Shown here: positions 1-6,956 of the stretch, in pieces
How the letters are laid out: each line of letters opens with the position of its first letter
How positions within the stretch are numbered: position 1 is the first letter of the stretch
Source: CACORA01 sp044234625
Lineage (GTDB): Bacteria; Planctomycetota; Planctomycetia; Pirellulales; UBA1268
NCBI GenBank assembly: GCA_044234625.1
Contig: JBIIIP010000077.1
Span: forward strand, 1 to 14,621
Direction: 5' to 3'
DNA length: 14,621 bases
The notes under the pieces: generated by a model
The model's database searches: none
The model's input: only the letters and a program-made list of their open reading frames with translations
Told to the model about the DNA's origin: nothing
Program-made: the position numbers and the translations under genes

Positions 1-1296
1 GCAGGCCGCGTCGACCACCACGCTCGCCCCCGCCGCGAGCAGGCCGTCGGCAAGCGAAGCGAGCCGCGCGTAGACGCGGGCCGACATCGCCGGGGCGTAG
101 AGCGTCGCCGTGGCGGCGCCGGCAGCCGGCCGGTCCGTGGGGGCCATCGTCACCAGGCGCTTCCGCTCCACGTCGCTCCGCAGCCGCATCGCCCCGCATG
201 TTCCCACGACCCGCTTTGCGACGGTCGTCTTCCCGCTGCCGGAAATGCCGCTCATCACGAAGAGCCGCGGCGTGCGGGCCGTCGTGAGCTTCTCCGCCAA
301 GCGGAGATAGCGATCGCTCTCGGCCCGTGCCGCCGATGCAGTGTCGGCGGCCGCGTCGGCCTCGGCCTGTTGCGCGCGGATGGCCGCCACGGCCGCGCGC
401 ACGATGGCGCGGTAGACCATGTAGGCCGGCAGCACGTGGGCGGCGGCGTGGTCGTCGGCAGCCTCCATCCACCCGCTCACCACGTGGGCAGCGAGGTCGG
501 GCCGACCTCGCGCCCGAAGGTCCATCGCCAGGAAGGCGATGTCGTTGGCCACGTCGATCCACCGCAGCGCCGCGTTGAACTCGATGCCGTCGAAGGCCAT
601 CATCCGCCCCTCGTGGAGCACGATGTTGGCGAGGTGCAGGTCGCCGTGGCATTCGCGGATCTTGCCGGCTGCGATGCGGGCGACAAGATGCCCGCGCACG
701 CGGTCCACTTCCCCGTTGATCCACGCCTGCAGGGCGTCGGCCCGCGCGGAGGCGGCAGGCGATTCCCGCCGCAACTGCTCCAGGTTCATCCCCACGGTGG
801 CCGTGAAGACCTCGGCGGTCCCCCAGCCCGCGGCGGAGTCAGCCACGGTGAGGCAATCCTCGGCATGGGCGATCTCGGCGCCCAGCCGCGCGCAGTCGTC
901 GGCAGTCAGCCGGCCGGCGTCGAACACGCGGTCGAGCCTGCCAGCCTCATCGAATTGCCTGAGCTTCACAGCCCACTCGATCGGCTCCCCCGCACCGTCC
1001 ACATGGGGCGCGTCGGCGGAGCCGGTGATCGGCACCACGCCCAGATAAAGATCGGGAGCGAAGCGGCCGCTGAGCCGCACCTCTTCATGGCAGCAGTCCC
1101 GGCGACGCTCCAACGTCGAGAAATCGAGAAAGCCGAGATTGCATGGCTTCTTCACCTTGTAGACGTAGTCGCCGGTGAGAAAGACCCACGAGATGTGCGT
1201 CTCGACGAGGTGGATGCCGCGGGTGGGATGCGGATAGGCAGCCGGTTCGAGGAGCCGGCGCACGAGCGGCGGTGAGGAGGGTGAGGGCGACCCCAT
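1..1296 (-). CDS. Bifunctional aminoglycoside phosphotransferase-like / P-loop ATPase protein (3' end cut by window)
   Basis: The reverse strand is open without a stop for 432 codons from ATG at 1294-1296 to the window edge, so the C-terminus is missing. The N-terminal half looks like an APH/choline-kinase-type phosphotransferase. The substrate-facing start reads HLVETHISWVFLTGDYVYKV (near residues 29-48), and a Brenner-like catalytic motif HGDLHLANI lies near residues 215-223. A downstream metal-binding stretch, FDGIEFN, lies near 234-240. A second domain begins around residue 340 with a Walker A motif, GISGSGKTT (about 348-356), typical of the zeta-toxin/AAA_33 kinase fold. This two-domain order matches the bacterial family annotated as bifunctional aminoglycoside phosphotransferase/ATP-binding protein. 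The substrate is unknown, and a resistance role should not be assumed from the family name. It diverges from the CPXCG gene across 92 bp. Confidence 0.88.
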   Translation of the reverse strand, partial: MGSPSPSSPPLVRRLLEPAAYPHPTRGIHLVETHISWVFLTGDYVYKVKKPCNLGFLDFSTLERRRDCCHEEVRLSGRFAPDLYLGVVPITGSADAPHVDGAGEPIEWAVKLRQFDEAGRLDRVFDAGRLTADDCARLGAEIAHAEDCLTVADSAAGWGTAEVFTATVGMNLEQLRRESPAASARADALQAWINGEVDRVRGHLVARIAAGKIRECHGDLHLANIVLHEGRMMAFDGIEFNAALRWIDVANDIAFLAMDLRARGRPDLAAHVVSGWMEAADDHAAAHVLPAYMVYRAIVRAAVAAIRAQQAEADAAADTASAARAESDRYLRLAEKLTTARTPRLFVMSGISGSGKTTVAKRVVGTCGAMRLRSDVERKRLVTMAPTDRPAAGAATATLYAPAMSARVYARLASLADGLLAAGASVVVDAAC

Positions 1297-1388
1297 GGCG
1301 GAAGGATCGCATGCCGACTGGCCGCCGAGCAAACGACGAGCCCCTGCCCTGCGTAGAATGCAGCATCCATCCACGAAGAGACACTGCC
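1297..1388. promoter_or_regulatory. Divergent intergenic region between the kinase/ATPase gene and the CPXCG gene
   Basis: These 92 bp separate two genes transcribed away from each other, so both promoters are expected here or just inside the neighbouring genes. The only site I can point to is GAAGAG at 1375-1380, an imperfect Shine-Dalgarno 8 bp before the forward ATG. I did not find convincing -35/-10 boxes. Confidence 0.35.
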
Positions 1389-1631
1389 ATGCCCAAGAAA
1401 TCCCGCCGCCGAAATCCCGGACTGCATCCGCACGAGACGGCCCGCTCCGCCCACGTCGAGGCCACGTATGTGTGCGACTCCTGCGGCGAGGAGATCGTGA
1501 TCCCGCTCGACGTGTCGGCCGGCTCACACCAGGACTATGTCGAAGACTGCCCCGTCTGCTGCAACCCGATCGTGATCCACGTCGACATCGACCCCGATGG
1601 CGACGCCCGGATCACCAGCGAACACGAGTGA
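1389..1631 (+). CDS. CPXCG-motif cysteine-rich protein (small zinc-ribbon-like)
   Basis: An 80-residue protein with a basic N-terminus (MPKKSRRR) and two cysteine pairs or clusters: CDSCG (C29, C32) and CPVCC (C54, C57, C58). The family signature YVEDCPVCCNPI lies at about residues 50-61, and the tail is acidic (VDIDPDGDA). The spacing suggests one bound zinc. The family is conserved in gammaproteobacteria and planctomycetes, but its molecular role is not established. I chose ATG 1389 over the in-frame upstream start at 1272 for two reasons: the extra 39 residues run into the divergent neighbour's start and look non-native, and GAAGAG lies 8 bp before 1389. It ends 13 bp before the convergent AI-2E-family gene. 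Confidence 0.9.
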   Translation: MPKKSRRRNPGLHPHETARSAHVEATYVCDSCGEEIVIPLDVSAGSHQDYVEDCPVCCNPIVIHVDIDPDGDARITSEHE

Positions 1632-1644
1632 GCCGGGCGGAACG

Positions 1645-2751
1645 TCATTCCTCGCTCAGCAGCGTGGCCCAGCCCTCACTGCCGCGGACGTGCTCCAGCA
1701 CGATCTTCACCGCCGCCAGCATCGGGTAGGCAAGCAGCAGGCCGAGCACGCCCCATACCCAGCCCCAATACGAGAGCCAGAGAAACATCAGCGTCGGATC
1801 GAGGTTGAGCTGCCTGCCCGACATCCGCACCTCGACGAAGTCGATCCATACGAGCCGATTGACGATCAGAAGGGCCGCCAGCGCGGCCGCCGGCACCGGC
1901 CCGGCAAGATCGACGAAGGCCAGCAGGATCGGGGGAACAAGCGCCGCGAGGCTGCCGATGTAGGTAATGTAGTTCGCGGCGAAAAAGAGAAACGACCACA
2001 AGAGCCAATGGTCGAGGCCGAAGGCCAGCATGATCACCGCGGCCGACACGGCCATCCCCAGGCCGATGATCGTTTTCACTGCCATGAAGCGTTCCATCGA
2101 GTCGGTGATGCCGACTCCGATCGAGAGCAGCCGCGCGCCGCGGTCGCCGGGAAACGCGCGGCGGATCTTGTCGGGGAGGCGGCGGCTGCCGACGAAGAGA
2201 AACACCAGATACACCGTCACCAGGGCGAACAATTCGGCGATGCCGAGCCCCTGGTGGAAGACGTAGTCCAGCGTCTCCTTCGAGGTCTCGCGAAACAACT
2301 CTCCCAGCGTGCTCGTCGCCTGAGCCGGCTCCGGCGTGGCCGTCGCCTTCGCCGTCTCTACCGCACGATGCGACGCGAGCGGCAGATCGATCAGCGGCAG
2401 GCTGTTGATGAGCGTCGTGATCCGGCTCTCGTATTTCGGCCAGTTGCGCAGAAAGGCCGTCGTTTCGCGGTACACGAGACGCCCGAAGAGCGCGGCGGCG
2501 AGCAGCGCGCACAACAGCAGGCCAAGATAGGCCGCCCGCGGCCCGAGCCCGAGCCGGGCGATCGTCTTGGCCCCGAACTGCGCGGCGTAATAGAGAAAGA
2601 TCGCCACCAGGAACGGCTTGAGCACGGGCCCCGCCCACGTGACCGCGGCTGTGGCAGCCAGCACGGCGAGCACGACGGCCGCCACCGCGCCAGCGTCGCG
2701 AGCGGGCGTGGGGGCGACGGCACTGGAGGAAGAATCGAATCCGTGTGACAT
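1645..2751 (-). CDS. AI-2E family transporter (DUF20/PerM-type membrane protein)
   Basis: A 368-residue polytopic inner-membrane protein. After a polar N-terminus come two close hydrophobic segments (about 20-60) and a third near 72-92. A long soluble stretch (about 93-195) follows, with a proline/threonine-rich part (ATPEPAQATSTLGE). The C-terminal membrane block includes NYITYIGSLAALVPPILL and the family-typical end (LNLDPTLMFLWL, then WGWVWGVLGLLLAYPML). The family covers putative autoinducer-2 exporters and Na+/H+ antiporter-like proteins, and homology does not settle the substrate. I chose ATG 2751 rather than an in-frame ATG at 2802 because the longer form would overlap the divergent reductase start at 2792. 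No strong Shine-Dalgarno is visible. Confidence 0.88.
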   Translation of the reverse strand: MSHGFDSSSSAVAPTPARDAGAVAAVVLAVLAATAAVTWAGPVLKPFLVAIFLYYAAQFGAKTIARLGLGPRAAYLGLLLCALLAAALFGRLVYRETTAFLRNWPKYESRITTLINSLPLIDLPLASHRAVETAKATATPEPAQATSTLGELFRETSKETLDYVFHQGLGIAELFALVTVYLVFLFVGSRRLPDKIRRAFPGDRGARLLSIGVGITDSMERFMAVKTIIGLGMAVSAAVIMLAFGLDHWLLWSFLFFAANYITYIGSLAALVPPILLAFVDLAGPVPAAALAALLIVNRLVWIDFVEVRMSGRQLNLDPTLMFLWLSYWGWVWGVLGLLLAYPMLAAVKIVLEHVRGSEGWATLLSEE

Positions 2752-2791
2752 ACTCTTGCCAGCCAGCTCCAACCCCGGAAATGCTCCGCGG
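2752..2791. promoter_or_regulatory. Very short divergent region between AI-2E transporter and reductase
   Basis: Only 40 bp separate the two divergent start codons (2751 reverse, 2792 forward), so the promoters must overlap each other or the coding ends. No clear Shine-Dalgarno or promoter box is visible for either gene. If the reductase starts at its second ATG (2804), the gap widens by 12 bp. Confidence 0.3.
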
Positions 2792-3730
2792 ATGACCGAC
2801 ACTATGGTTTCCCTCCCGCCGATTCCGCCAGCCCAGCCGGGGCGAACGCGGCTGGGCTGGATCGGCGTGGGCGTGATGGGCCGCTCGATGGCCGGCCGCC
2901 TCCTCGACGCCGGCTACGCCCTGACCGTGCATTCCCGGCGGCAGGCGTCGGCCGCCGACCTGCTCGCCCGCGGTGCGGCGTGGGCCGAGTCGCCCGCGGC
3001 GGTGGCGGCGGGAAGCGACATCGTGTTCACGATGGTGGGCGAGCCCAAGGACGTGGCCGAGGTGATCCTCGGCCCGGAGGGCGCGGTGGCCGGCGGCCAT
3101 CCCGGCATGGTCGTCGTCGATCACACGACCAGTTCTCCGGAACTGGCCGCGGAGATTTTTTCAGCCGCTCTGGCCCGGGGCATCCACAGCCTCGACGCCC
3201 CGGTCTCCGGCGGCGACAAGGGCGCCCGCGAGGGCACCCTCACCGTGATGGTCGGGGGCGACGATGCCGTGCGGGCGGCGGTGGAGCCCTGCTGGTCGGC
3301 GACGGCCGGCAAGGTCGTCGCCTGTGGCGGCCCGGGCGCGGGCCAGCGGACGAAGCTCACCAACCAGATCGCCATCGCCTCCGGCATGGTGGGCATGTGC
3401 GAGGCGCTCGTGTTCGCGACGCGGGCGGGCCTCGACCTGGAGACAACGCTGGCAGCGATCTCGTCGGGTGCGGCGGGCAGTTGGTCGCTCACGAATCTCG
3501 CCCCGCGGATCCTGAGGCGGGATTTTGCCCCCGGCTTCATGATCGCGCACATCGTGAAAGACATGCGGCTCGCCCTCGACGAGTGCCGTCGGATGAGCAT
3601 CGCGCTACCCGGGCTCGAACTGGCCGAATCGCTCTATGCCACGCTCGTGGCCCACGGCCATGGCCGCCTGGGCACGCAGGCGCTCGTGATGGCCCTCGGT
3701 GACCTTCCCCTGCCCCGGACCACCGCCTAG
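2792..3730 (+). CDS. 3-hydroxyisobutyrate dehydrogenase-family NAD(P)-dependent reductase
   Basis: A 312-residue beta-hydroxyacid dehydrogenase. The N-terminal Rossmann fold opens with GWIGVGVMG (G25, G27, G30). The substrate-binding motif DAPVSGGDKGAREGTL lies near residues 134-149. The catalytic lysine K188 lies in GAGQRTKLTNQ, and the C-terminal helical domain carries the dimer region (FMIAHIVKDMRLALDE). The family includes 3-hydroxyisobutyrate dehydrogenase, tartronate semialdehyde reductase (GarR) and glyoxylate/succinic semialdehyde reductases, and I cannot separate these by eye. ATG 2792 is chosen because the upstream in-frame region lies inside the divergent transporter gene; ATG 2804 is a close alternative. 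The SMR gene starts 22 bp downstream, so the two are probably co-transcribed. Confidence 0.9.
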   Translation: MTDTMVSLPPIPPAQPGRTRLGWIGVGVMGRSMAGRLLDAGYALTVHSRRQASAADLLARGAAWAESPAAVAAGSDIVFTMVGEPKDVAEVILGPEGAVAGGHPGMVVVDHTTSSPELAAEIFSAALARGIHSLDAPVSGGDKGAREGTLTVMVGGDDAVRAAVEPCWSATAGKVVACGGPGAGQRTKLTNQIAIASGMVGMCEALVFATRAGLDLETTLAAISSGAAGSWSLTNLAPRILRRDFAPGFMIAHIVKDMRLALDECRRMSIALPGLELAESLYATLVAHGHGRLGTQALVMALGDLPLPRTTA

Positions 3731-3752
3731 GATCGCGTCCACGAGAAACCGC

Positions 3753-4088
3753 ATGAACACACTGAATCCCTGGGTCGTACTCGCCATCGCCATCGTGCTC
3801 GAAGTCTGCGGCACGCTGTGCCTGAAGATGTCGAACGGCATGACGCGGCTGTTGCCCGTGCTCGGCGTGGCCGTGTTTTACGTCTCCACCTTCGTGCTCA
3901 TGGCCATTTCGATGAAGACGCTCGAGGTCGGCACGGCCTACGCCGTGTGGGCCGGGCTGGGCACGGCGCTGATCACCGTGGCGGGAATCGTGATGTTTGG
4001 CGAGAGCTTCGCGTGGACGAAGATCCTCGGCACCGCGCTCATCGTCGCCGGCGTAGTGTTCCTCCACGCGTCTTCATCGCCGCACTAG
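3753..4088 (+). CDS. Small multidrug resistance (SMR/EmrE-like) efflux protein
   Basis: A 111-residue protein with four hydrophobic helices, the standard length for the DMT-superfamily SMR group. The essential membrane-embedded glutamate is E17 in IVLEVCGTLCLKMSNGMTRL, equivalent to EmrE Glu14. Tyr43 and Trp66 (YAVWAGLG) match the substrate-pocket aromatics. The EVxGT-LK start is more like EmrE/Qac drug pumps than the Gdx/SugE guanidinium exporters, which usually carry a tryptophan after the glutamate. The GTAYAVW segment is shared with both, so the substrate stays open. ATG 3753 is preceded by a weak GAGAAA. It lies 22 bp after the reductase stop and is probably in the same transcript. A repeat-rich gap follows. 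Confidence 0.92.
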   Translation: MNTLNPWVVLAIAIVLEVCGTLCLKMSNGMTRLLPVLGVAVFYVSTFVLMAISMKTLEVGTAYAVWAGLGTALITVAGIVMFGESFAWTKILGTALIVAGVVFLHASSSPH

Positions 4089-4112
4089 AAAGCTCGCCCT
4101 CTCGTTGGCCAC

Positions 4113-4174
4113 GGCCTCCCGGCCTGGTGCGAATGGAGGGATGGGGAGAAGGTGGCGACAGACCTCCGGTCTGT
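4113..4174 (+). repeat. Composite intergenic repeat, copy 1
   Basis: The segment runs from a GC-rich arm (GGCCTCCCGGCCTGG) through GGGATGGGGA to the palindrome ACAGACCTCCGGTCTGT at 4158-4174. It aligns along its full length with 4240-4300, with a few substitutions and small indels. The palindrome part (4152-4174) is identical to copy 2 over 23 bp. Confidence 0.8.
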
Positions 4175-4208
4175 TACACGGCAAGTCTCGGCATCGTGCC
4201 GAACTTGC

Positions 4209-4251
4209 CTTGGCGGGCTCTGCCCGCTGGTGTGAACCCGGCCCTCCGGGC
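4209..4251 (+). repeat. 43-bp direct repeat, copy 1 (double hairpin)
   Basis: An exact 43-bp match to 4412-4454. Each copy can fold into two small hairpins: GCGGGC/GCCCGC with a 3-nt loop, then CCCGG/CCGGG with a 4-nt loop. Copy 1 runs directly into the second composite repeat; copy 2 is followed by unrelated sequence. This suggests the arm and the palindrome can occur separately. Confidence 0.85.
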
Positions 4252-4300
4252 CTGGCGCGCTTGGTGGGGATGGGGAAGTGGCGACAGACCTCCGGTCTGT
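4240..4300 (+). repeat. Composite intergenic repeat, copy 2
   Basis: Second copy of the unit at 4113-4174, with the arm at 4240-4255, GGGGATGGGGA in the middle, and the palindrome ACAGACCTCCGGTCTGT at 4284-4300. Together with the 43-bp repeat it overlaps, it defines the fullest version of the unit in this window. Confidence 0.8.
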
Positions 4301-4336
4301 CGGAGTTCTTGGTCACAGACCGGAGGTCTGTGCCAC
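4278..4336. repeat. Large hairpin from head-to-head palindrome repeats (possible bidirectional terminator)
   Basis: The palindrome copy at 4278-4300 faces an inverted copy, ACAGACCGGAGGTCTGT at 4315-4331, with GCCAC following it. The two arms pair over about 22 bp with a single bulged G, around a 14-nt loop (4301-4314). It lies between convergent genes. The fold could stop transcription from either side, but there is no U-tract, so a classic intrinsic terminator is not shown. Confidence 0.7.
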
Positions 4337-4364
4337 GTGGAGGCTTCACCGACCAGAGGGCTAT

Positions 4365-4388
4365 CTTCACGAAGACCTTCACGAAGAC
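4365..4388 (+). repeat. 12-bp tandem duplication
   Basis: CTTCACGAAGAC occurs twice in a row with no mismatch. This is probably a recent slippage duplication in non-coding DNA. Confidence 0.85.
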
Positions 4389-4411
4389 CTCGCCATCGTG
4401 GACTCGGTCTT

Positions 4412-4454
4412 CTTGGCGGGCTCTGCCCGCTGGTGTGAACCCGGCCCTCCGGGC
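4412..4454 (+). repeat. 43-bp direct repeat, copy 2 (double hairpin)
   Basis: Identical over 43 bp to 4209-4251, with unrelated flanks on the left and divergent sequence after GGGC on the right. No palindrome unit follows it, unlike copy 1. Confidence 0.85.
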
Positions 4455-4482
4455 TTGATCTTTGTTGCCTGGGAGCGGTGAG

Positions 4483-4621
4483 GCTTCGGGCTTCCCGTAC
4501 TTCGAGAGCTGGCGTTGCTGGCCAGCGCAGGCGGGATGCCGGACTGCAGGCAGCATCGAGTGAGCGAAAGCCAGGATGGCTGAAGCGAACGTCCGGCGAC
4601 GGAGTACGGGGAGCCCGAAGC
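4483..4621. repeat. 139-bp structured element bounded by 18-bp inverted repeats
   Basis: The left arm 4483-4500 (GCTTCGGGCTTCCCGTAC) pairs with the right arm 4604-4621 (GTACGGGGAGCCCGAAGC) at 17 of 18 positions. Nested inside are a second long-range stem, GCCGGAC (4538-4544) with GTCCGGC (4591-4597), and two local hairpins: GCTGGC/GCCAGC (4508-4513/4521-4526) and AGCC/GGCT (4569-4572/4578-4581). It ends 20 bp before the RND stop codon region, that is, just 3' of that reverse-strand gene. It could be a 3'-UTR/terminator structure, a small RNA, or a MITE-like mobile repeat. The sequence alone does not decide. Confidence 0.6.
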
Positions 4622-4641
4622 CGGGTTGGGCCAGTTGATCG

Positions 4642-6882
4642 TCAGCCGCGCGGCTTGGTCGCGCTGGTCATCAGGCGGCCGACGGGCCCGGCGAGAATGG
4701 CTGGCGTCTGCACGAGGTCGCCCACCAAGGCTACGCCCAACAGTGTCGCCAGGAGAATGCCGAACTGCGCGATCGGCTTGAAGCCGCAGAATGCGAATAC
4801 GGCGAACGCCAGGCCGAGCACCACTGCCGAGCGGATCATCGGCATCGCCACGCGATCAACGGCCGCCTCCACCCGCGCCTGACCCGAGAGCCCCTCGGCA
4901 CCGAGCCGGCGATACCACGACAACAGATGCACCGTGTCGTCCACCGCGATGCCCAGCGCGATGCTCGCCGTCATCATGCCACCCACGTCGAGCGGCCAGC
5001 CCAGCCATCCCATCGCCCCGAAGACGATCGCCAGCGGAAACACGTTGGGCACCAAGGCCAGCAGTCCCACGAACACGTTGCGAAAAAACGCTGCCAGCAC
5101 GGCCCCGATCGTGAGAAAGGCCGTGATGCTGCTTTCAAGCAGGGAGTCCAGTAGCTCGCTCTGCGCGGAGATCACCAGCGGCACCCCGCCGGTGAAGACG
5201 GTCTCCAACGGAGGGGCCACGCCAAGCGCGGTGGCCGATGCGGCCACCAGCGGGCCGATCTCGCCGCGGAGCCGCCGCTCCTCGGGCGCCGCGAAGCCGG
5301 CCACCTGCAGCGAGATCCGCCACCATTCGCGATCGCCGTCCTCCGCCACCATGCCCGCGTCGATCAGGCCGGGCCGGTGTCGCCGCAGCATGCCGTCGAT
5401 CACGCCGCGGCGGATCACCGACCGCACCTGTCCACGTTCGGCGGCGCCGAGCAGGCTCGCGGGCAGAAACGTGGCCGCCGAGGAGCTGCCGCGCACGCCG
5501 CTCTTCTCGCGGAGACGGGCCTCCACCTCCTGCACGAGCGCCGCCCGATCGCCGAGGCCGGTTACGCGAGCCTCGGCATCCGGCGTGGGAAAGGCCATGA
5601 CCACGTCGACCGTTTGAAAGGGGCCGATGCGGGCGTTGAACCAGTCCAGGTCGGCGATCCAGCGGCTGGCCGGCGGGAGAAAGCGGACGGGGCGGACCTC
5701 CGTGCGCAGCCGAAACAGGCCGAGGCCGAGAAGGACCATGGTCGCCAGGGAAACGGTGGTGGTGAGCCTCCGCCACCGGATCAGCCAGCGTACGAACCGG
5801 CGCACCCCCGGCCACGTGGCGTCGGCCACGCTCCACCCGGGGGGCGGGGGAAACGTCTGCAGCAAAGCCGGCAGCGCGGCGAACACGGCCGCGAACGCGA
5901 TGGCCGTGCCGACCGCACCGAACAGACCGAATTGCCACACCGGCTTCACCTGGCTCACGCACAGCGAGGCCATGCCGAACATCGTCGTCAGCCCGGCGAT
6001 CGCGCTCGGCAGCCAGCCGTGGGCGACCGCAACGCCCGGAGCGTCGGCCGGGCCATGCTCGGGAAAGGCCTCCACCCAATAACCCATCAGGTGCACCGTC
6101 GCCGAGATCGTGAGCACGAACGTGACCACGGGCACGAGCGACACGAGCATGTTCATCGACGCCCCCGAAAGCCAGATCGTGGCCTCGACCGCCAGCGACG
6201 AGAAGCCCGCGACCGCGATCACGATCAGCCCCAGCCGCAGACTCCGCAGCGAGGCACACGCCAGCACGAGGGCCAGAATCATCGCCACGTTCGACCACAG
6301 GCCGGCCGTGCGCTCGTTTTCCCGGTCGATCGCCATGCTCACGACGGCGTCGCCTGTGAGCCGCACCGCCGCTACGGGCACGCCCTCCTCTACGGCCGCA
6401 GCGACGAGCCAGTCGATGGCCTCCCCGCGGCCCACGTCGTCGAGCGGGTGGAGCGTGACGAGCGCACATGTCATCGCATCGTCGGGGCCGATGAGCGTGC
6501 CGCGGAGGCGGGCCGTGGCCGTGGTGGCATCGACGCCGCTGGCCGCCATCACCTCGTCACGGAGCCGCGTGCCCGTCGTCACGTCGGCGAACCAGGCCGG
6601 CTCGTCGCGCATGCGGCCCTTCACCGCCGCGGCCAGCCGCTCCAGTACCGGGTCGTCGAGACGGCAGCCATCCCAGCTCACGAGCACGGCCTCGTCGGGC
6701 CCGAAGACGGCGAGGAAATGCCGGTAGGCGAGTGTGACGGGCGAGCGTTCCGGCAGCCAGCCGAGGACGCTGTTGTCGCGTCGGTCGTAGGCGTGCCAGG
6801 CGGCCCAGACCACCAGCGGCAGCACCGCCGCGAATGCCAGGAGGAGCCACCGCGAAAACCGCTGGAAGAACCGCGGAAGCAT
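4642..6882 (-). CDS. RND superfamily MMPL-type transporter
   Basis: A 746-residue protein with the two-fold RND layout. TM1 (about 11-29) is followed by an outer loop (about 30-192), then five helices to about 345. A second first-helix (about 374-390) is followed by another outer loop to about 575, then five helices to about 735. The second half carries the family's ALGIAVDDTVHLL motif, with D648-D649 as the likely proton-relay acidic pair. The matching site in the first half reads ISATVHLM (259-266), so the acidic pair is missing there. The size and motifs fit the COG1033/MMPL group, which moves hydrophobic compounds or lipids such as hopanoids; the substrate here is unknown. GAAAGGCG lies just before ATG 6882. 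No membrane-fusion or outer-membrane partner is present in the window. Confidence 0.9.
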   Translation of the reverse strand: MLPRFFQRFSRWLLLAFAAVLPLVVWAAWHAYDRRDNSVLGWLPERSPVTLAYRHFLAVFGPDEAVLVSWDGCRLDDPVLERLAAAVKGRMRDEPAWFADVTTGTRLRDEVMAASGVDATTATARLRGTLIGPDDAMTCALVTLHPLDDVGRGEAIDWLVAAAVEEGVPVAAVRLTGDAVVSMAIDRENERTAGLWSNVAMILALVLACASLRSLRLGLIVIAVAGFSSLAVEATIWLSGASMNMLVSLVPVVTFVLTISATVHLMGYWVEAFPEHGPADAPGVAVAHGWLPSAIAGLTTMFGMASLCVSQVKPVWQFGLFGAVGTAIAFAAVFAALPALLQTFPPPPGWSVADATWPGVRRFVRWLIRWRRLTTTVSLATMVLLGLGLFRLRTEVRPVRFLPPASRWIADLDWFNARIGPFQTVDVVMAFPTPDAEARVTGLGDRAALVQEVEARLREKSGVRGSSSAATFLPASLLGAAERGQVRSVIRRGVIDGMLRRHRPGLIDAGMVAEDGDREWWRISLQVAGFAAPEERRLRGEIGPLVAASATALGVAPPLETVFTGGVPLVISAQSELLDSLLESSITAFLTIGAVLAAFFRNVFVGLLALVPNVFPLAIVFGAMGWLGWPLDVGGMMTASIALGIAVDDTVHLLSWYRRLGAEGLSGQARVEAAVDRVAMPMIRSAVVLGLAFAVFAFCGFKPIAQFGILLATLLGVALVGDLVQTPAILAGPVGRLMTSATKPRG

Positions 6883-6956
6883 GGTGACGCCTTTCGTGAT
6901 GAAAAGGTACCCTGCTCTCAGCCGCCGCGCCTACGCGACGGTGCCGCGAGGAATGC
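6883..6956. promoter_or_regulatory. Divergent region between RND transporter and sulfotransferase
   Basis: These 74 bp lie between divergent starts. A reverse-strand GAAAGGCG precedes the RND start, and GAGGAA at 6948-6953 precedes the sulfotransferase. GAGGAA is only 3 bp from ATG 6957 and 12 bp from an in-frame ATG at 6966, so the exact sulfotransferase start is uncertain by three codons. Confidence 0.4.

Larger units (their letters stand above)
4089..4641. other. Repeat-rich non-coding gap between the SMR gene and the RND transporter gene
   Basis: This 553-bp stretch lies between the ends of two convergent genes and contains no credible coding sequence. Open frames across it only translate the repeats themselves. 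Its contents are two copies of a composite hairpin/palindrome repeat, one inverted palindrome, a 43-bp exact direct repeat, a 12-bp tandem duplication, and a 139-bp structured element bounded by inverted repeats. Each is listed separately. No transposase or attachment site is visible. Confidence 0.8.

Noticed and set aside
370..1275. Forward 301-codon open frame over the left end
   Set aside because: It is rich in histidine, arginine and glycine with no motif. It is antisense to the reverse-strand gene whose HGDLHLANI and Walker A motifs are clear.
4158..4331. CRISPR array suggested by repeated palindromic units
   Set aside because: There are only three copies with irregular spacing and mixed orientation, no uniform spacers, and no cas genes.
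4278..4336. Classic Rho-independent terminator after the SMR gene
   Set aside because: The stem is strong, but it lies almost 200 bp from the stop codon and lacks a U-tract, so it is listed only as a possible bidirectional terminator.
4105..4458. Open frame of 117 codons across the repeat-rich gap, and a 160-codon frame on the other strand (4074-4556)
   Set aside because: Both translate the same repeats (palindrome and 43-bp units) into low-complexity arginine/glycine/proline-rich strings with no recognisable domain, and the two strands cover each other.
4483..4621. Insertion sequence with terminal inverted repeats
   Set aside because: The 139-bp interior is too short for a transposase, and no target-site duplication is evident. 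A non-autonomous element remains possible and is reported as a finding instead.
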